A stretch of DNA of 15,744 nucleotides from contig CAZBWN010000016.1 of the NCBI GenBank assembly GCA_964495905.1, positions 1 through 15,744 on the forward strand, in the 5' to 3' direction. How positions within the stretch are numbered: the stretch's first letter is position 1; every line of letters begins with the position of its first letter. Below, piece after piece: positions 7,429 to 15,307 of the stretch. The DNA is from CAJBLF01 sp964495905 (GTDB taxonomy: Bacteria; Patescibacteriota; Gracilibacteria; Absconditabacterales; Absconditicoccaceae). The notes below the pieces were generated by a model, which saw only the letters and a program-made list of their open reading frames with translations, was not told the origin of the DNA and did not search any database. Position numbers and translations under genes: made by a program.

Positions 7429-8097
7429 ATGTGATCAAAAGCCCATCCAATTGGAATGAGAGTATGAATAATGAAATCACGACCTGCAGAATGGTTCGCT
7501 AAATATAAAAGAACAGGTGCAGATTTTTTCGTTGAAGATGTTAAAATGAGAAAATTTGTGGATGACACTTTTGGTAGATCAGGTATCTCAAAGGTTATAA
7601 TCAGAAAAACCGCTAAAGAATGAGAAATCATCATTTTTTCTTCAAAAGTAGGTGTCTTGATGGGTAAACAATGAGAAAAAATCAAAGAATTTGAAGAAGC
7701 TCTAAAAAAGAAATTCAATAAAGATATGAAAGTTGTCATCAAAGAAGTGAAAATTCCTGAATTATCTGCAAAGATTATGGCTGAATTTATCGCTTCACAA
7801 CTTGAAGCCAGAATGCCATTCAGAAAAGTTGCAAAAAATGTATTGCAAAAAGTAATGGAAAAATGAGCTGCTGGTATCAAAATTCAGGTTGGAGGAAGAC
7901 TTGGATGAGTGGATATCTCTAGATCAGAAAAATTCATCGAAGGAAGAGTATCACTTCAGACATTCAGATCAGATATCGATTTCTATTATCTTCAAGCAAG
8001 GACAAAATATGGAATGCTCGGAGTAAAAGTTTGGATTGAAAAAGGAATTCTCTATAATAAAGCATCAGCTGCTAGTACTAAAAAAATAAGTTTATAA
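7429..8097 (+). CDS. rpsC: 30S ribosomal protein S3
   Basis: S3 forms the mRNA entry gate with S4 and S5. The product has 222 residues, normal length. Six TGA codons give Gly at positions 2, 13, 65, 82, 146 and 160. Gly2 and Gly13 match the MGxKxHPxGxRxG N-terminus, and Gly82 completes the KH-domain loop GKQG (79-82). Codon 18 is CGA where S3 has a conserved Trp (E. coli MGQKVHPNGIRLGIVKPW, Trp18), followed by a normal TGG-encoded Trp four residues later. No standard-code reading recovers more than fragments. The ATG is followed immediately by TGA and has no Shine-Dalgarno. Confidence 0.97.
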
Positions 8098-8131
8098 TTG
8101 ATACTATTTTATTTGTTTTGATCAACGTACT

Positions 8132-8551
8132 ATGTTATTGACGCCAAAAAGATGGAAATTCAGAAAACCTATCATAAGACAGCTAAGAGGAAAAAGCTAT
8201 AGAGGATCTACTGTCGCTTTCTGACAATATGGACTTAAAGCTCTCACTAGCTCATATATTTCTAACAAAGAAATAGAGGCTGCCAGAAAAGTTATCGTAA
8301 GAGCTATCAAGAAAACCGGTAAAATGTGGATCAGGATATTTCCTGATGTTCCATTTACTAGAAAAGGTCTTGAAATGCCGATGGGTACTGGAAAAGGAGA
8401 CGTAGATATCTACACTGCAGCTGTAAGGAAATGAAGAGTGATGTTCGAACTTATGGGAATTCCAAAAGAAGCGGCAAAAGAAGCGTTAATCAAAGCATCC
8501 AAAAAATTATCAGTTAAGGCAAAATTTATTGAAAGAGGAGAGGTTAAATAG
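8132..8551 (+). CDS. rplP: 50S ribosomal protein L16
   Basis: L16 helps shape the A-site tRNA-binding pocket. The product has 139 residues, normal length. Landmarks are MLLTPKRWKFRK, GSTVAFGQYGLKAL (Gly31 from TGA, the conserved FG.YGL glycine), RKVIVRAIKKTGKMWIRIFPD, the MPMGTGKGDVD loop, and VRKGRVMFEL (Gly from TGA). The stop is TAG. It starts 34 nt after rpsC and is followed by the longest heptamer-repeat spacer. Confidence 0.97.
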
Positions 8552-8636
8552 AAATTTAGAATTTAGAATTCAGAATGTAGAATTCAGAATGTAGAATTCA
8601 GAATATAAAATTAATTTAGAATTTAGAATTCAGAAA
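8552..8636 (+). repeat. Heptamer spacer repeat (rplP-rpmC), longest array
   Basis: About eleven units of a 7-bp repeat (AATTTAG, AATTCAG, AATGTAG, AATATAA) run from the rplP stop to just before the TATTTACTAC element upstream of rpmC. Units alternate in a near-regular way, with AATTCAG-AATGTAG repeated twice. Confidence 0.85.
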
Positions 8637-8666
8637 AATATATTTACTACTTAAATTTGTTTATCA

Positions 8667-8894
8667 ATGGCAAAAAAGATTACTTTTATACAAGAGTTAC
8701 AGGACAAGACTATCAAGGAACTTGTTCAGATGAGAAGAACTTTCAAACAAGAGCATTATGCTTTCAAAATGAAAAATGCTATCAGAGGACTCAAAGAAAC
8801 TCACAAAATAGGTGAAGCTAAAATTAAGATTGCAAGAATAAATACTGTTTTATCTCATAAAATCAAAGAACAAAATGGTGGTAATATGAAATAA
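8667..8894 (+). CDS. rpmC: 50S ribosomal protein L29
   Basis: L29 is a small helical protein at the tunnel exit beside L23. The product has 75 residues. After a short N-terminal lead it shows the family helix pattern LQDKTIKELVQMRRTFKQEHY, then the KIGEAKIKIARINTVL segment, equivalent to the usual IR.VRR.IARI.T.L. It has no TGA. Its last 20 nt overlap the start of rpsQ, the only gene overlap in the cluster. Confidence 0.93.
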   Translation: MAKKITFIQELQDKTIKELVQMRRTFKQEHYAFKMKNAIRGLKETHKIGEAKIKIARINTVLSHKIKEQNGGNMK

Positions 8895-9132
8895 GAGTAT
8901 CAAAGAATTCACTTGAGAAGTGATCAGCGATAAGACAAACAAAACTCGTACTGTTTTGGTAAAAACCATCAAGATGCATCCTTTGTATAAAAAGAGATTC
9001 GTCGTAAGAAAAAGGTATTATGCTCATGATGAAGACAATACATCAAAACTTTGAGATATGGTCAAGATCAGAGAATGTAGACCTGTAAGCAAACTCAAAA
9101 AATGGAAATTCATAGAAATAGTTAAAGCATAA
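8875..9132 (+). CDS. rpsQ: 30S ribosomal protein S17
   Basis: S17 is an OB-fold primary binder of 16S rRNA. The product has 85 residues from ATG 8875. No ATG, GTG or TTG lies between the in-frame GTG at 8878 and the conserved core, so translation must begin inside rpmC (20-nt overlap). Codons 5 and 14 are TGA=Gly. The core KEFTGEVISDKTNKTRTVLV, then HPLYKKRFVVRKRYYAHDE, and LGDMVKIRECRPVSKLKKW (Gly from TGA) are diagnostic. Confidence 0.94.
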
Positions 9133-9159
9133 TTTTATTTTACATTACAGTATTCTCTC

Positions 9160-9540
9160 ATGTTAAAAAATGAATCAAACGTGATCATAACAGATAACAC
9201 TTGAGCAAAAAAGTGACAGATATTCAGAATTTTGAAAGGATCTAATGCTAAGACTGCAACTATAGGTGATAGAGTTATGATAGCTATCAAAGATGCTTTA
9301 CCTACGAGCGCTATCAAAAAAGGAACTATCGCTATGGGAATGATTGTAAGAATCAAAAAAGAGCTTGGTAGAAAAGATGGTACTTATGTAAGATTTGCTG
9401 ATAATGCTGTTATCATTATGAGTAAAGATGCAAAGTGAGAAATCAAACCTGTAGGAAAAAGAATATTCGGTCCTGTAGCAAAAGAGCTTAGACAACTTTG
9501 ATATAAAGCTATTACTAATATGGCTGAAGAAGTAGTGTAA
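9160..9540 (+). CDS. rplN: 50S ribosomal protein L14
   Basis: L14 lies at the subunit interface and is the binding site of the silencing factor RsfS in other bacteria. The product has 126 residues against the usual 122. Four TGA codons supply Gly, including Gly15 of the invariant DNTGAKK. Family landmarks are GDRVMIAIKDALP, KKGTIAMGMIVRIKKELGRKDG, the RFADNAVIIM segment, and RIFGPVAKELRQLGY (Gly from TGA). It begins 27 nt after rpsQ. Confidence 0.97.
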
Positions 9541-9605
9541 ATTAATGCAGAATGTAGAATTCAGAATTCAGAAAAAAATAAATAATAACTAATTAAAATA
9601 ATAAC
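9541..9605 (+). repeat. Heptamer spacer repeat (rplN-rplX)
   Basis: AATGCAG, AATGTAG, AATTCAG and AATTCAG units follow the rplN stop, then AT-rich sequence. About 30 nt of ATTTATATTTATATC-like sequence precedes the rplX start. Confidence 0.7.
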
Positions 9606-9635
9606 CTAATGATTTATATTTATATCTAATTACCT

Positions 9636-9929
9636 ATGAAAAAATTAAGAGCATGAGATCCTGTGATTATGATCGCTGGAAAATATAAATGAAAGATCTC
9701 TACAATTCAAAAATTTGTAGGTGATGACCTTATAATTGTAGACGGAATCAATGAAGTTAAAAAAGCCGTAAAAGGAAAAGGATTCATCAAAAAACTACAT
9801 CCGGTACATATATCAAATGTTATGTATTATGTAGCAGATAAAAAACAAGCTACTAAAGTCAAAATCGTAGCTGACAAAAAATGAAATAAAACAAGAGAAG
9901 CTACAAAACTCAAACTTGCTCTTAAATAA
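9636..9929 (+). CDS. rplX: 50S ribosomal protein L24
   Basis: L24 is an assembly-initiator protein with a KOW domain. The product has 97 residues. The KOW motif spans roughly residues 6-32 (AGDPVIMIAGKYKGKISTIQ), and two of its glycines (7 and 19) are TGA. INEVKKAVKGKGFIKKLHPVHISNV matches the family's central region, and DKKGNKTR (Gly from TGA) its C-terminal part. The ATG is preceded by TTACCT and no Shine-Dalgarno. Confidence 0.95.
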
Positions 9930-9960
9930 TCATACTTTTATTGTTTTTATATTCGAATTC

Positions 9961-10500
9961 ATGAACACATTAGAAGCGTTCAATACAAATGTTCGCAAAG
10001 CTCTTCAAAAGAAGCTTGCTATCAAAAATATCAATGCCGTACCAAAAATCGATAAAGTGATTGTCGCTATTGGAATAGGTTCTTTGGCTACGAGAAAATC
10101 CATTAAGGATTTTGATGAATTTGAAAAAGTCATCACCAAAATCACTGGGCAAAAATCTCGTGTCTACAAATCAAAGAAAGCTATTTCTAATTTCAAACTT
10201 AGAGAATGATTGCCTGTTATGCTTCAGACTACTTTGAGAAAACAAAGAGCATACGATTTCCTTGATAGATTTATGAAATTGGTAATGCCAAGGTTGAGAG
10301 ATTTCTCTGGGTTTACTGACAAAAACTTTGATGGACAATGAAACTTTAATGTATGACTCCCTAACTATAATATCTTCCCTGAACTTTCATTGGACGAGAC
10401 TGCAACAACCATGGGACTTCAAATAACTATTGTCACTACTACAAAAGATAATTCTCATGCAAAAGCTTTGCTTGAGGGATTAGGATTCATATTTAAATAG
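9961..10500 (+). CDS. rplE: 50S ribosomal protein L5
   Basis: L5 binds 5S rRNA in the central protuberance and contacts S13. The product has 179 residues from ATG 9961; upstream in-frame starts would overlap the rplX stop and add unrelated residues. Landmarks are VPKIDKVIVAIGIG, TGQKSRVYKSKKAISNFKLR, then EGLPV (Gly83 from TGA), DFLDRFMKLVMPRLRDF, GF and the NFDGQGNFNVGLPNYNIFPE block with two TGA glycines, as in the usual FDGRGNYxxGxxEQxIFPEI. The stop is TAG. Confidence 0.97.
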
Positions 10501-10545
10501 TAGAAAGTAGAAGGTAAAAAAACATTTATTTAGTTATATAGTTAC

Positions 10546-10761
10546 ATGGCAAGAACTTCCCTAAAAGCAAAACAATGGAAAATGTACGAACAAAGATTCG
10601 TATTATGAAAAAAACTTGAACAACCTACTAAATATTATAATAGATGTAGAGTTTGCGGTAGATCAAAATCATACATGAGAGATTTTGGTGTTTGCAGAGT
10701 TTGTTTCAGAAAATACGCTAGAGAAGGAACGATTATGTGACTAAGAAAAGCTAGTTGGTAA
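10546..10761 (+). CDS. rpsN: 30S ribosomal protein S14, zinc-binding type
   Basis: S14 is a small-subunit head protein. The product has 71 residues, the short zinc-ribbon (type Z) form with cysteines at 34, 37, 50 and 53 (CRVC...CRVC). The family ending GLRKASW is present, with Gly65 from TGA; Gly21 is also TGA. The start MARTSLKAK fits. An AACATTTATTTAG element precedes the ATG, without a Shine-Dalgarno. Confidence 0.96.
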
Positions 10762-10767
10762 TCTCAA

Positions 10768-10830
10768 AAGAATTCAGAATTTAGAATTTAGAATTTAGAA
10801 TGAAAATAAAATTTAGAATTTAGAAAAAAC
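10768..10830 (+). repeat. Heptamer spacer repeat (rpsN-rpsH)
   Basis: AATTCAG, AATTTAG (three times), AATGAAA, then AATTTAG again lie in the 129-nt gap, the longest in the cluster. Roughly the last 45 nt before rpsH are repeat-free and contain TATTTATC. Confidence 0.75.
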
Positions 10831-10890
10831 CAAAATTATTAATTATTCATTGGTTAAAAAATCTATATTTATCATTAATTATACTCGTAA

Positions 10891-11295
10891 ATGACTTATA
10901 TCAACGCCCCTATCCATGATCTTCTCATCAGAATAAAGAACGCATATATGGCAAGAAAAACTACCGTAGAAGATGTTCCTTTTTCTAATTTTAAGGTAAG
11001 TATCTTGGAACTTCTCAAACAATACAGATTTGTCCAAAAATTTGATATCAAGGAAGAGGGAGTAAAGAAGTTCATCAATATCACGCTCAAAAAAGTGATT
11101 AATCCTGTTGATGATGTTCCAAATATAAAATTCTTTTCTAAACCTTCTAGGCCATGGTATGTCAGTTACAAAGATATTAATTTGGTAGCTGGAGGAAAAG
11201 GAATAGGAATCATCTCTACTAATCAATGACTTATGCCTGCTCATGTAGCAAAACAAAAGAAACTTGGAGGAGAACTTATCGCTGAAATATATTAA
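10891..11295 (+). CDS. rpsH: 30S ribosomal protein S8
   Basis: S8 is a primary 16S rRNA binder and the translational repressor of the spc operon in E. coli. The product has 134 residues, normal length. Landmarks are DLLIRIKNAYMARK, the LLKQYRFVQKFDI region, SKPSRPWYVSYKDI, GGKGIGIISTNQG (Gly113 from TGA) and the final KLGGELIAEIY. A standard reading would lose the last 22 residues, which form the conserved rRNA-binding end. Confidence 0.97.
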
Positions 11296-11297
11296 AA

Positions 11298-11332
11298 AAA
11301 TTTAGAATTCAAAATTTAGAATTTAGAAAAAA
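11298..11332 (+). repeat. Heptamer spacer repeat (rpsH-rplF)
   Basis: A short run of AATTTAG, AATTCAA, AATTTAG and AATTTAG units sits directly after the rpsH stop, before the TATTTATC element upstream of rplF. Confidence 0.65.
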
Positions 11333-11365
11333 ATCATATATTTATCTATATAATGTAATAAGACT

Positions 11366-11911
11366 ATGTCCAAAATTGGAAAAAAAGTTATAGAAATACC
11401 TGCTGGAGTTGAACTAGAAATCAATGGTTCTACTGTAAATGTAAAAGGTCCTAAAGGACAACTTTCACATACTTTTGCAAAAGGTGTCAGTGTAAAAACT
11501 GAATGAACTCAAGCTATCACTGCTGTAGAAAATGAAGATCAACGAAATCTTTGGGGACTTTCTAGAACGCTATTGGCAAATATGATTGAAGGAGTGACTC
11601 ATTGATATGAAAAAAAATTATTGATAATAGGAGTAGGATACGCTGTTAAGATGGAAGGAAAAAAATTCCTCTTATCATTAGGATTCTCTCATAAGATAAA
11701 CTTTGATATTCCACAAAGCATAGCAGCAAAAGTAGAACAAGATACAAAAGGTAATTATGTCATCACTTTGAATGGTATAGACAAACAATATCTTGGAGAA
11801 TATGCTGCTAAACTCAAAGCACTCAAGAAACCAGAACCTTACAAAGGAAAAGGAATCAGATATTTTGATGAACAGATCAAACTTAAACCAGGTAAAGCAG
11901 CGAAAAAATAA
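11366..11911 (+). CDS. rplF: 50S ribosomal protein L6
   Basis: L6 lies near the GTPase-associated centre, by the sarcin-ricin loop. The product has 181 residues, normal length. Landmarks are MSKIGKKVIEIPAGV, VKGPKGQL, GLSRTLLANMIEGVTHG (Gly80 from TGA), GVGYAVKMEG, LGFSHKI, the GIDKQYLGEYAAKLKALKKPEPYKGKG block and LKPGKAAKK. Gly47 is also TGA. Codon 60 is CGA; E. coli L6 has Trp at the equivalent place (DGWAQAG) while many others have Lys or Arg, so this one is uninformative by itself. Confidence 0.97.
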
Positions 11912-11955
11912 TTAACAATTAATAATTAATAATGAATAATTAATAATTATGGAAA
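11912..11955 (+). repeat. Heptamer spacer repeat (rplF-rplR), AATTAAT type
   Basis: AATTAAC, AATTAAT, AATTAAT, AATGAAT and AATTAAT units follow the rplF stop. They are another variant of the same 7-bp family. Confidence 0.65.
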
Positions 11956-11996
11956 AATATATAAAAAATAAACATTTATCATTTATTACTCTAGTA

Positions 11997-12356
11997 ATGT
12001 TGAAAATCACCAAACGTATAAAAGAAGCGATGAGAAAATTTCTTTGAAGAAAGAAAAGAATCAACGCGAAGATAAAATCAAGTTATCCTGATTTTAGAAT
12101 CATCGTAGATAAATCAAATAAATATATCAAAGCTCAGGTTATTGATGGAGCTGGTAAAGTATTCTGTCATATTTCTGACAAAGATATCAAAGGAACTACA
12201 AAAAGCGATAAGGCACAAAAAGCTGGAGAAGCTTTGGCTGCACTTATGAAGAAACAAGGTATTGAAAAAGCCGCTTTTGATAGAAATGGAAATCTCTATC
12301 ATGGAAGAGTAAAGGCTTTGGCTGAATGAATCAGAGTATGAGGTATCGCTATATAA
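11997..12356 (+). CDS. rplR: 50S ribosomal protein L18
   Basis: L18 binds 5S rRNA together with L5. The product has 119 residues, normal length. Landmarks are RRKRI-like GRKKRINAKI (Gly17 from TGA), PDFRIIVDKSNKYIKAQVID, the KAGEALAALMKKQGI helix and the ending FDRNGNLYHGRVKALAEG then IRVGG, with two TGA glycines in the universally conserved tail. The ATTTATC element lies about 26 nt before the ATG. Confidence 0.96.
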
Positions 12357-12412
12357 AAATATAATTTAGAATTTATAATTTATAATTTAGAAACAAGATA
12401 ATAAATTTAGAA
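12357..12412 (+). repeat. Heptamer spacer repeat (rplR-rpsE)
   Basis: AATTTAG, AATTTAT, AATTTAT, AATTTAG and a later AATTTAG unit lie between the rplR stop and the TTTATTACTTTAC element before rpsE. Confidence 0.7.
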
Positions 12413-12437
12413 TTTTATTACTTTACAATTATTGTTT

Positions 12438-13070
12438 ATGAGACCAAGTAAAGATAAGGTAAAAAAAGAGTTTGACGAGATTCTTCTAGAAGTAAGAAGA
12501 GTAACGAGAGTGACTACGGGAGGAAGAAAAATGTCCTTTAGAGCCACTATTCTTGTTGGAAATAAAAAAGGTAAAGTTGGAATAGGTGTTTCCAAAGGAC
12601 CAGATGTGCAAGCTGCAGTAGCTAAAGCTTCTCGTGAAGCATACAAAAATATGTTTATCGTTCCTATTACAGGGAATCAGACTGTTCCGTATCTTACAAC
12701 GACAAAATATAAGGCATGTGTGATCAAACTTTTGCCTGCTACGGCTGGTACTGGTTTGAAAGCTGGATCTTCTGTAAGAGCTGTTCTAGAAATCGCTGGA
12801 TTTGAAAATGTATTGTCAAAAATCATGGGATCAAATAATAAGTTGAATAATGCTATGGCTACTATCCAAGCATTATCTACATATAAGCATGCTGAACATT
12901 TCAATAAACGTCTTGTAACAAAAGCAAAAAAAGAGACTTCTGAAGAAAAAGAAGAACAGAAAAAAGAAGTATCATCAGCAGTTAAAGAGATACAAGCAAA
13001 ACAAGCAACAGAAACAAAAGCTGCTCCTGCTGCAACAACTGAAAAGAAAACTACACCTGCTAAAAAATAA
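12438..13070 (+). CDS. rpsE: 30S ribosomal protein S5, with a charged C-terminal tail
   Basis: S5 takes part in decoding fidelity and mRNA unwinding. The product has 210 residues from ATG 12438; a TTG two codons upstream is less likely. The N-terminal double-stranded-RNA-binding domain has RRVTRVTTGGRKMSFRATI and VGNKKGKVGIGVSKG. The C-terminal domain has the TAGTGLKAGSSVRAVLEIAG block. After about residue 155 there is a low-complexity Lys/Glu/Ala/Thr tail of some 50 residues, absent from typical 160-170-residue S5 proteins. There are no TGA codons. rplO follows directly; rpmD (L30), normally between them, is absent. Confidence 0.97.
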   Translation: MRPSKDKVKKEFDEILLEVRRVTRVTTGGRKMSFRATILVGNKKGKVGIGVSKGPDVQAAVAKASREAYKNMFIVPITGNQTVPYLTTTKYKACVIKLLPATAGTGLKAGSSVRAVLEIAGFENVLSKIMGSNNKLNNAMATIQALSTYKHAEHFNKRLVTKAKKETSEEKEEQKKEVSSAVKEIQAKQATETKAAPAATTEKKTTPAKK

Positions 13071-13116
13071 ATCAATATCATAAAAAAATAATCATTTATA
13101 TATCTTAATATCTACT

Positions 13117-13842
13117 ATGCAAACTCATCAATTAAAAAAAAGCAAAGGACTCAAAGATAAACAAAGAAGAAGAGGAAGAGGAAATGGTACAGGAACTGGA
13201 AACTATTCTGGAAGAGGTCTCAAAGGACAAAAATCTAGAAGTTGACATTCTATGAAACCATTCTTCGAGGGAGGACAAACTTCTATCGTTCAGAGATTGC
13301 CTAAAGCAAGAGGGTTTACAAGATATTTCAAACTCGTAAAAGATGTCGTAATCGTTAATCTTGGAGCGCTTGATGCAGATCCAAGAATCGCTGACAAGAT
13401 GGAAATTACAAAACAAGTTTTGAAAGATCTAGGATATATCAAATCTGCAAAAGCTTTTGTTAAGCTTTTGTCACATGGTGAATATGCTAAACATCTTACA
13501 TTTACAGATATCGATTCATTTTCTGCTGCTGCTAAGACTAAAATGGAAAATCCTGGAACAGTTCATTCTGCTTCAAGAAAAGCTCCAATTGCAGTAGTAA
13601 AGGATAAAAAATCTAAGGTTTGAAAATTAAAGATCAAGACTACAGCTGAAAAAAAAGAAATAAAGAAAGTCGTAGCTAAAAAAGTAGCTTCTGCTAAAGC
13701 AGAAAAAGCTGTTAAGGCTGAAAAAAAGACAGTAAAAGTCGTAGCAAAAAAAGAAAAAGCAGATAAATCTCCTAAATCAGGAGTAAAGAAAGCTATGGAA
13801 AAAACAGCAGTTAAAAGAGCAGCAGCTAAAAAAACAAAATAA
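13117..13842 (+). CDS. rplO: 50S ribosomal protein L15, with a Lys/Ala-rich C-terminal tail
   Basis: L15 is a late-assembly protein of the large subunit. The product has 241 residues, against about 145 for the family. The core (1 to about 155) has GRGNGTGTGNYSGRGLKGQ then KSRSG (Gly43 from TGA), the FEGGQTSIVQRLPKARGF motif and the LSHGE and TVHSAS-like segments. From about residue 160 to the end it is built of Lys, Ala and Val (KKVVAKKVASAKAEKAVK and similar), resembling histone H1-like bacterial tails. Codon 169, within this tail, is TGA, so the standard code would remove the tail. The frame is continuous, so I read it as one protein. Confidence 0.95.
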
Positions 13843-13879
13843 TCCAATAATAATTTTTTAAGTCTATTATCTCATTTTG

Positions 13880-15220
13880 ATGGCAAAATTCTTAAAAAAA
13901 CTTCAAGAAATTCGAGAAAATCCTAGTATAAAAAAGAAGATCGTTTTTACGCTTGTGATGCTTGCGGTTTATAGGCTTTTGGTATTTATTCCTGTACCAT
14001 TCGTAGATATCAGTATACTTATGTCCAAAACCATCAGTACAGGTGATTCTGGAATAGGATATTTTATCATGCTATTATGAGGATCATTGGATCAATTTGC
14101 TTTGATTGCTGTAGGATTAGCTCCTTTCATCAATGCATCCATCATCATGCAACTTCTCGGTTCTGTAGTTCCAAAACTTGAAGAACTTACTGAACAAGGT
14201 GAAGCTGGACAACAAAAAATCCAACAATATACAAGATATCTTTCAGTACCGTTAGCGTTCCTTCAATCTATCGGAATGGTATTCTTCATCAATTATCTTC
14301 TCGGAGGTAATGTGATCAGTACTGCACCATTGAGTCTTATCGCTACTGCATTTACAATGACTGTTTGATCAGTATTGTTGATGTGGATAGGAGAACTCAT
14401 TACAGAAAAAGGTGTTTCAAATGGAACATCTATGTTGATCTTCGCATCTATCGTAGCGGGAATCACTCAAAAAATCTATTCTAGTATGGCAGGTTCAGAT
14501 AATTTCATAGGAGTGACTTTGTTTATGCTGATCATCGTACTTTGATTGGTATTGCTCTCTATATTCATCCTCAAGTCTATCAAGGAGATACCTGTTATTT
14601 ACGCAAGAAGAGGAAAAGTCGAAGAATCATCTTCATTGCCTATCCCTATGAACCCTGTAGGAATGGTGCCTATCATCTTCTCTATCGCGTTTGTATCATT
14701 CCCTTATCTCTTATCTAAACTTATCACTCAGTTCCAACCTATGAATGCTAAATTGGTAGGCATGGCAAACTGGATAGAGGCTAACCTCAATATCTATACG
14801 CAACAACCAGGAGTTCCTGCTATCGTATTATACTTTGTATTGATCATCGTATTTACGTTCTTCTATACCTTGATTGTATTCTCTCCAGAAAGGATATCTG
14901 ATAACATCCAAAAAAGAGGAGGATTCGTTCCAGGAATCAGACCAGGTAAAGAAACAGCTAAGTATATTAATTGAATCCTTATGCATTTATGTCTATGGTG
15001 AGGAGCTGGATTAGCGTTCATCGGAATCTATAGTTATATTTTGAATTACATACCATTCATCCAAACGTTAGTACAATCACTTGGATCGCTTCCTGTAGTA
15101 GTTACGGGATCTGGAGTAATCATCATCGTTTGAGTAGTACAAGAAATCATGGGCAAGATCAAAACTGATATGCTTATGCAAAGATATGATAAAATAGATT
15201 TGAGTAGTATGAATAAGTAA
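13880..15220 (+). CDS. secY: Preprotein translocase subunit SecY
   Basis: SecY is the protein-conducting channel of the inner membrane. The product has 446 residues, normal length, with about ten hydrophobic segments. The first is at about 20-38, after a cytosolic N-terminus. Diagnostic parts are VYRLLVFIPVP, the GLAPFINASIIMQLL segment (plug and TM2b region), the EQGEAGQQKIQQYTRYL loop, GIRPGKETAKYIN, then GILMH. Six TGA codons encode Gly, including Gly67 and the Gly after KYIN. Codon 12 is CGA in LQEI-x-ENPSIKKKI, where CPR SecY proteins typically have Trp (QIWKI..LRKKI). A U-tract terminator follows within 55 nt. adk and map, usual next genes, are absent. Confidence 0.97.
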
Positions 15221-15221
15221 C

Positions 15222-15258
15222 CTCAATTACGAATTATTAATTACGAATTACGAATATA
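15222..15258 (+). repeat. Heptamer spacer repeat after secY, AATTACG type
   Basis: AATTACG, AATTATT, AATTACG and AATTACG units follow the secY stop and end just before the terminator hairpin. They are the same variant as in the rpsS-rplV gap. Confidence 0.7.
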
Positions 15259-15271
15259 ATATACAGGAAAG

Positions 15272-15296
15272 ACTGAGTGAAAACTCAGTTTTTTTT
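15272..15296 (+). terminator. Intrinsic terminator of the ribosomal-protein/secY cluster
   Basis: A perfect 7-bp stem ACTGAGT/ACTCAGT with a GAAA tetraloop is followed directly by eight T. It lies 52 nt after the secY stop and marks the 3' end of the long rightward transcript. Confidence 0.88.
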
Positions 15297-15307
15297 GTTT
15301 TTTAAAT

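Noticed and set aside
8552..8636. CRISPR array
   Set aside because: Units are only 7 bp, tandem without spacers, and the same type recurs in many gaps. No cas genes are present.
12677..13847. Long minus-strand frames opposite rpsE and rplO
   Set aside because: They are the reverse complement of Lys/Ala-rich coding sequence, which yields stop-poor Phe/Ala/Thr-rich frames, and have no start signals.
2384..15220. Apparent frameshifts or pseudogenes in nearly every ribosomal-protein gene under the standard code
   Set aside because: All interruptions are TGA in the same frame, at glycine positions, with full-length family matches on both sides. This is recoding, not decay.
2384..15220. UGA as tryptophan (translation table 4, mycoplasma-like)
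   Set aside because: TGA columns match invariant glycines (HPHGGGEG, GKQG, DNTGA). Conserved Trp is written TGG or, apparently, CGA.
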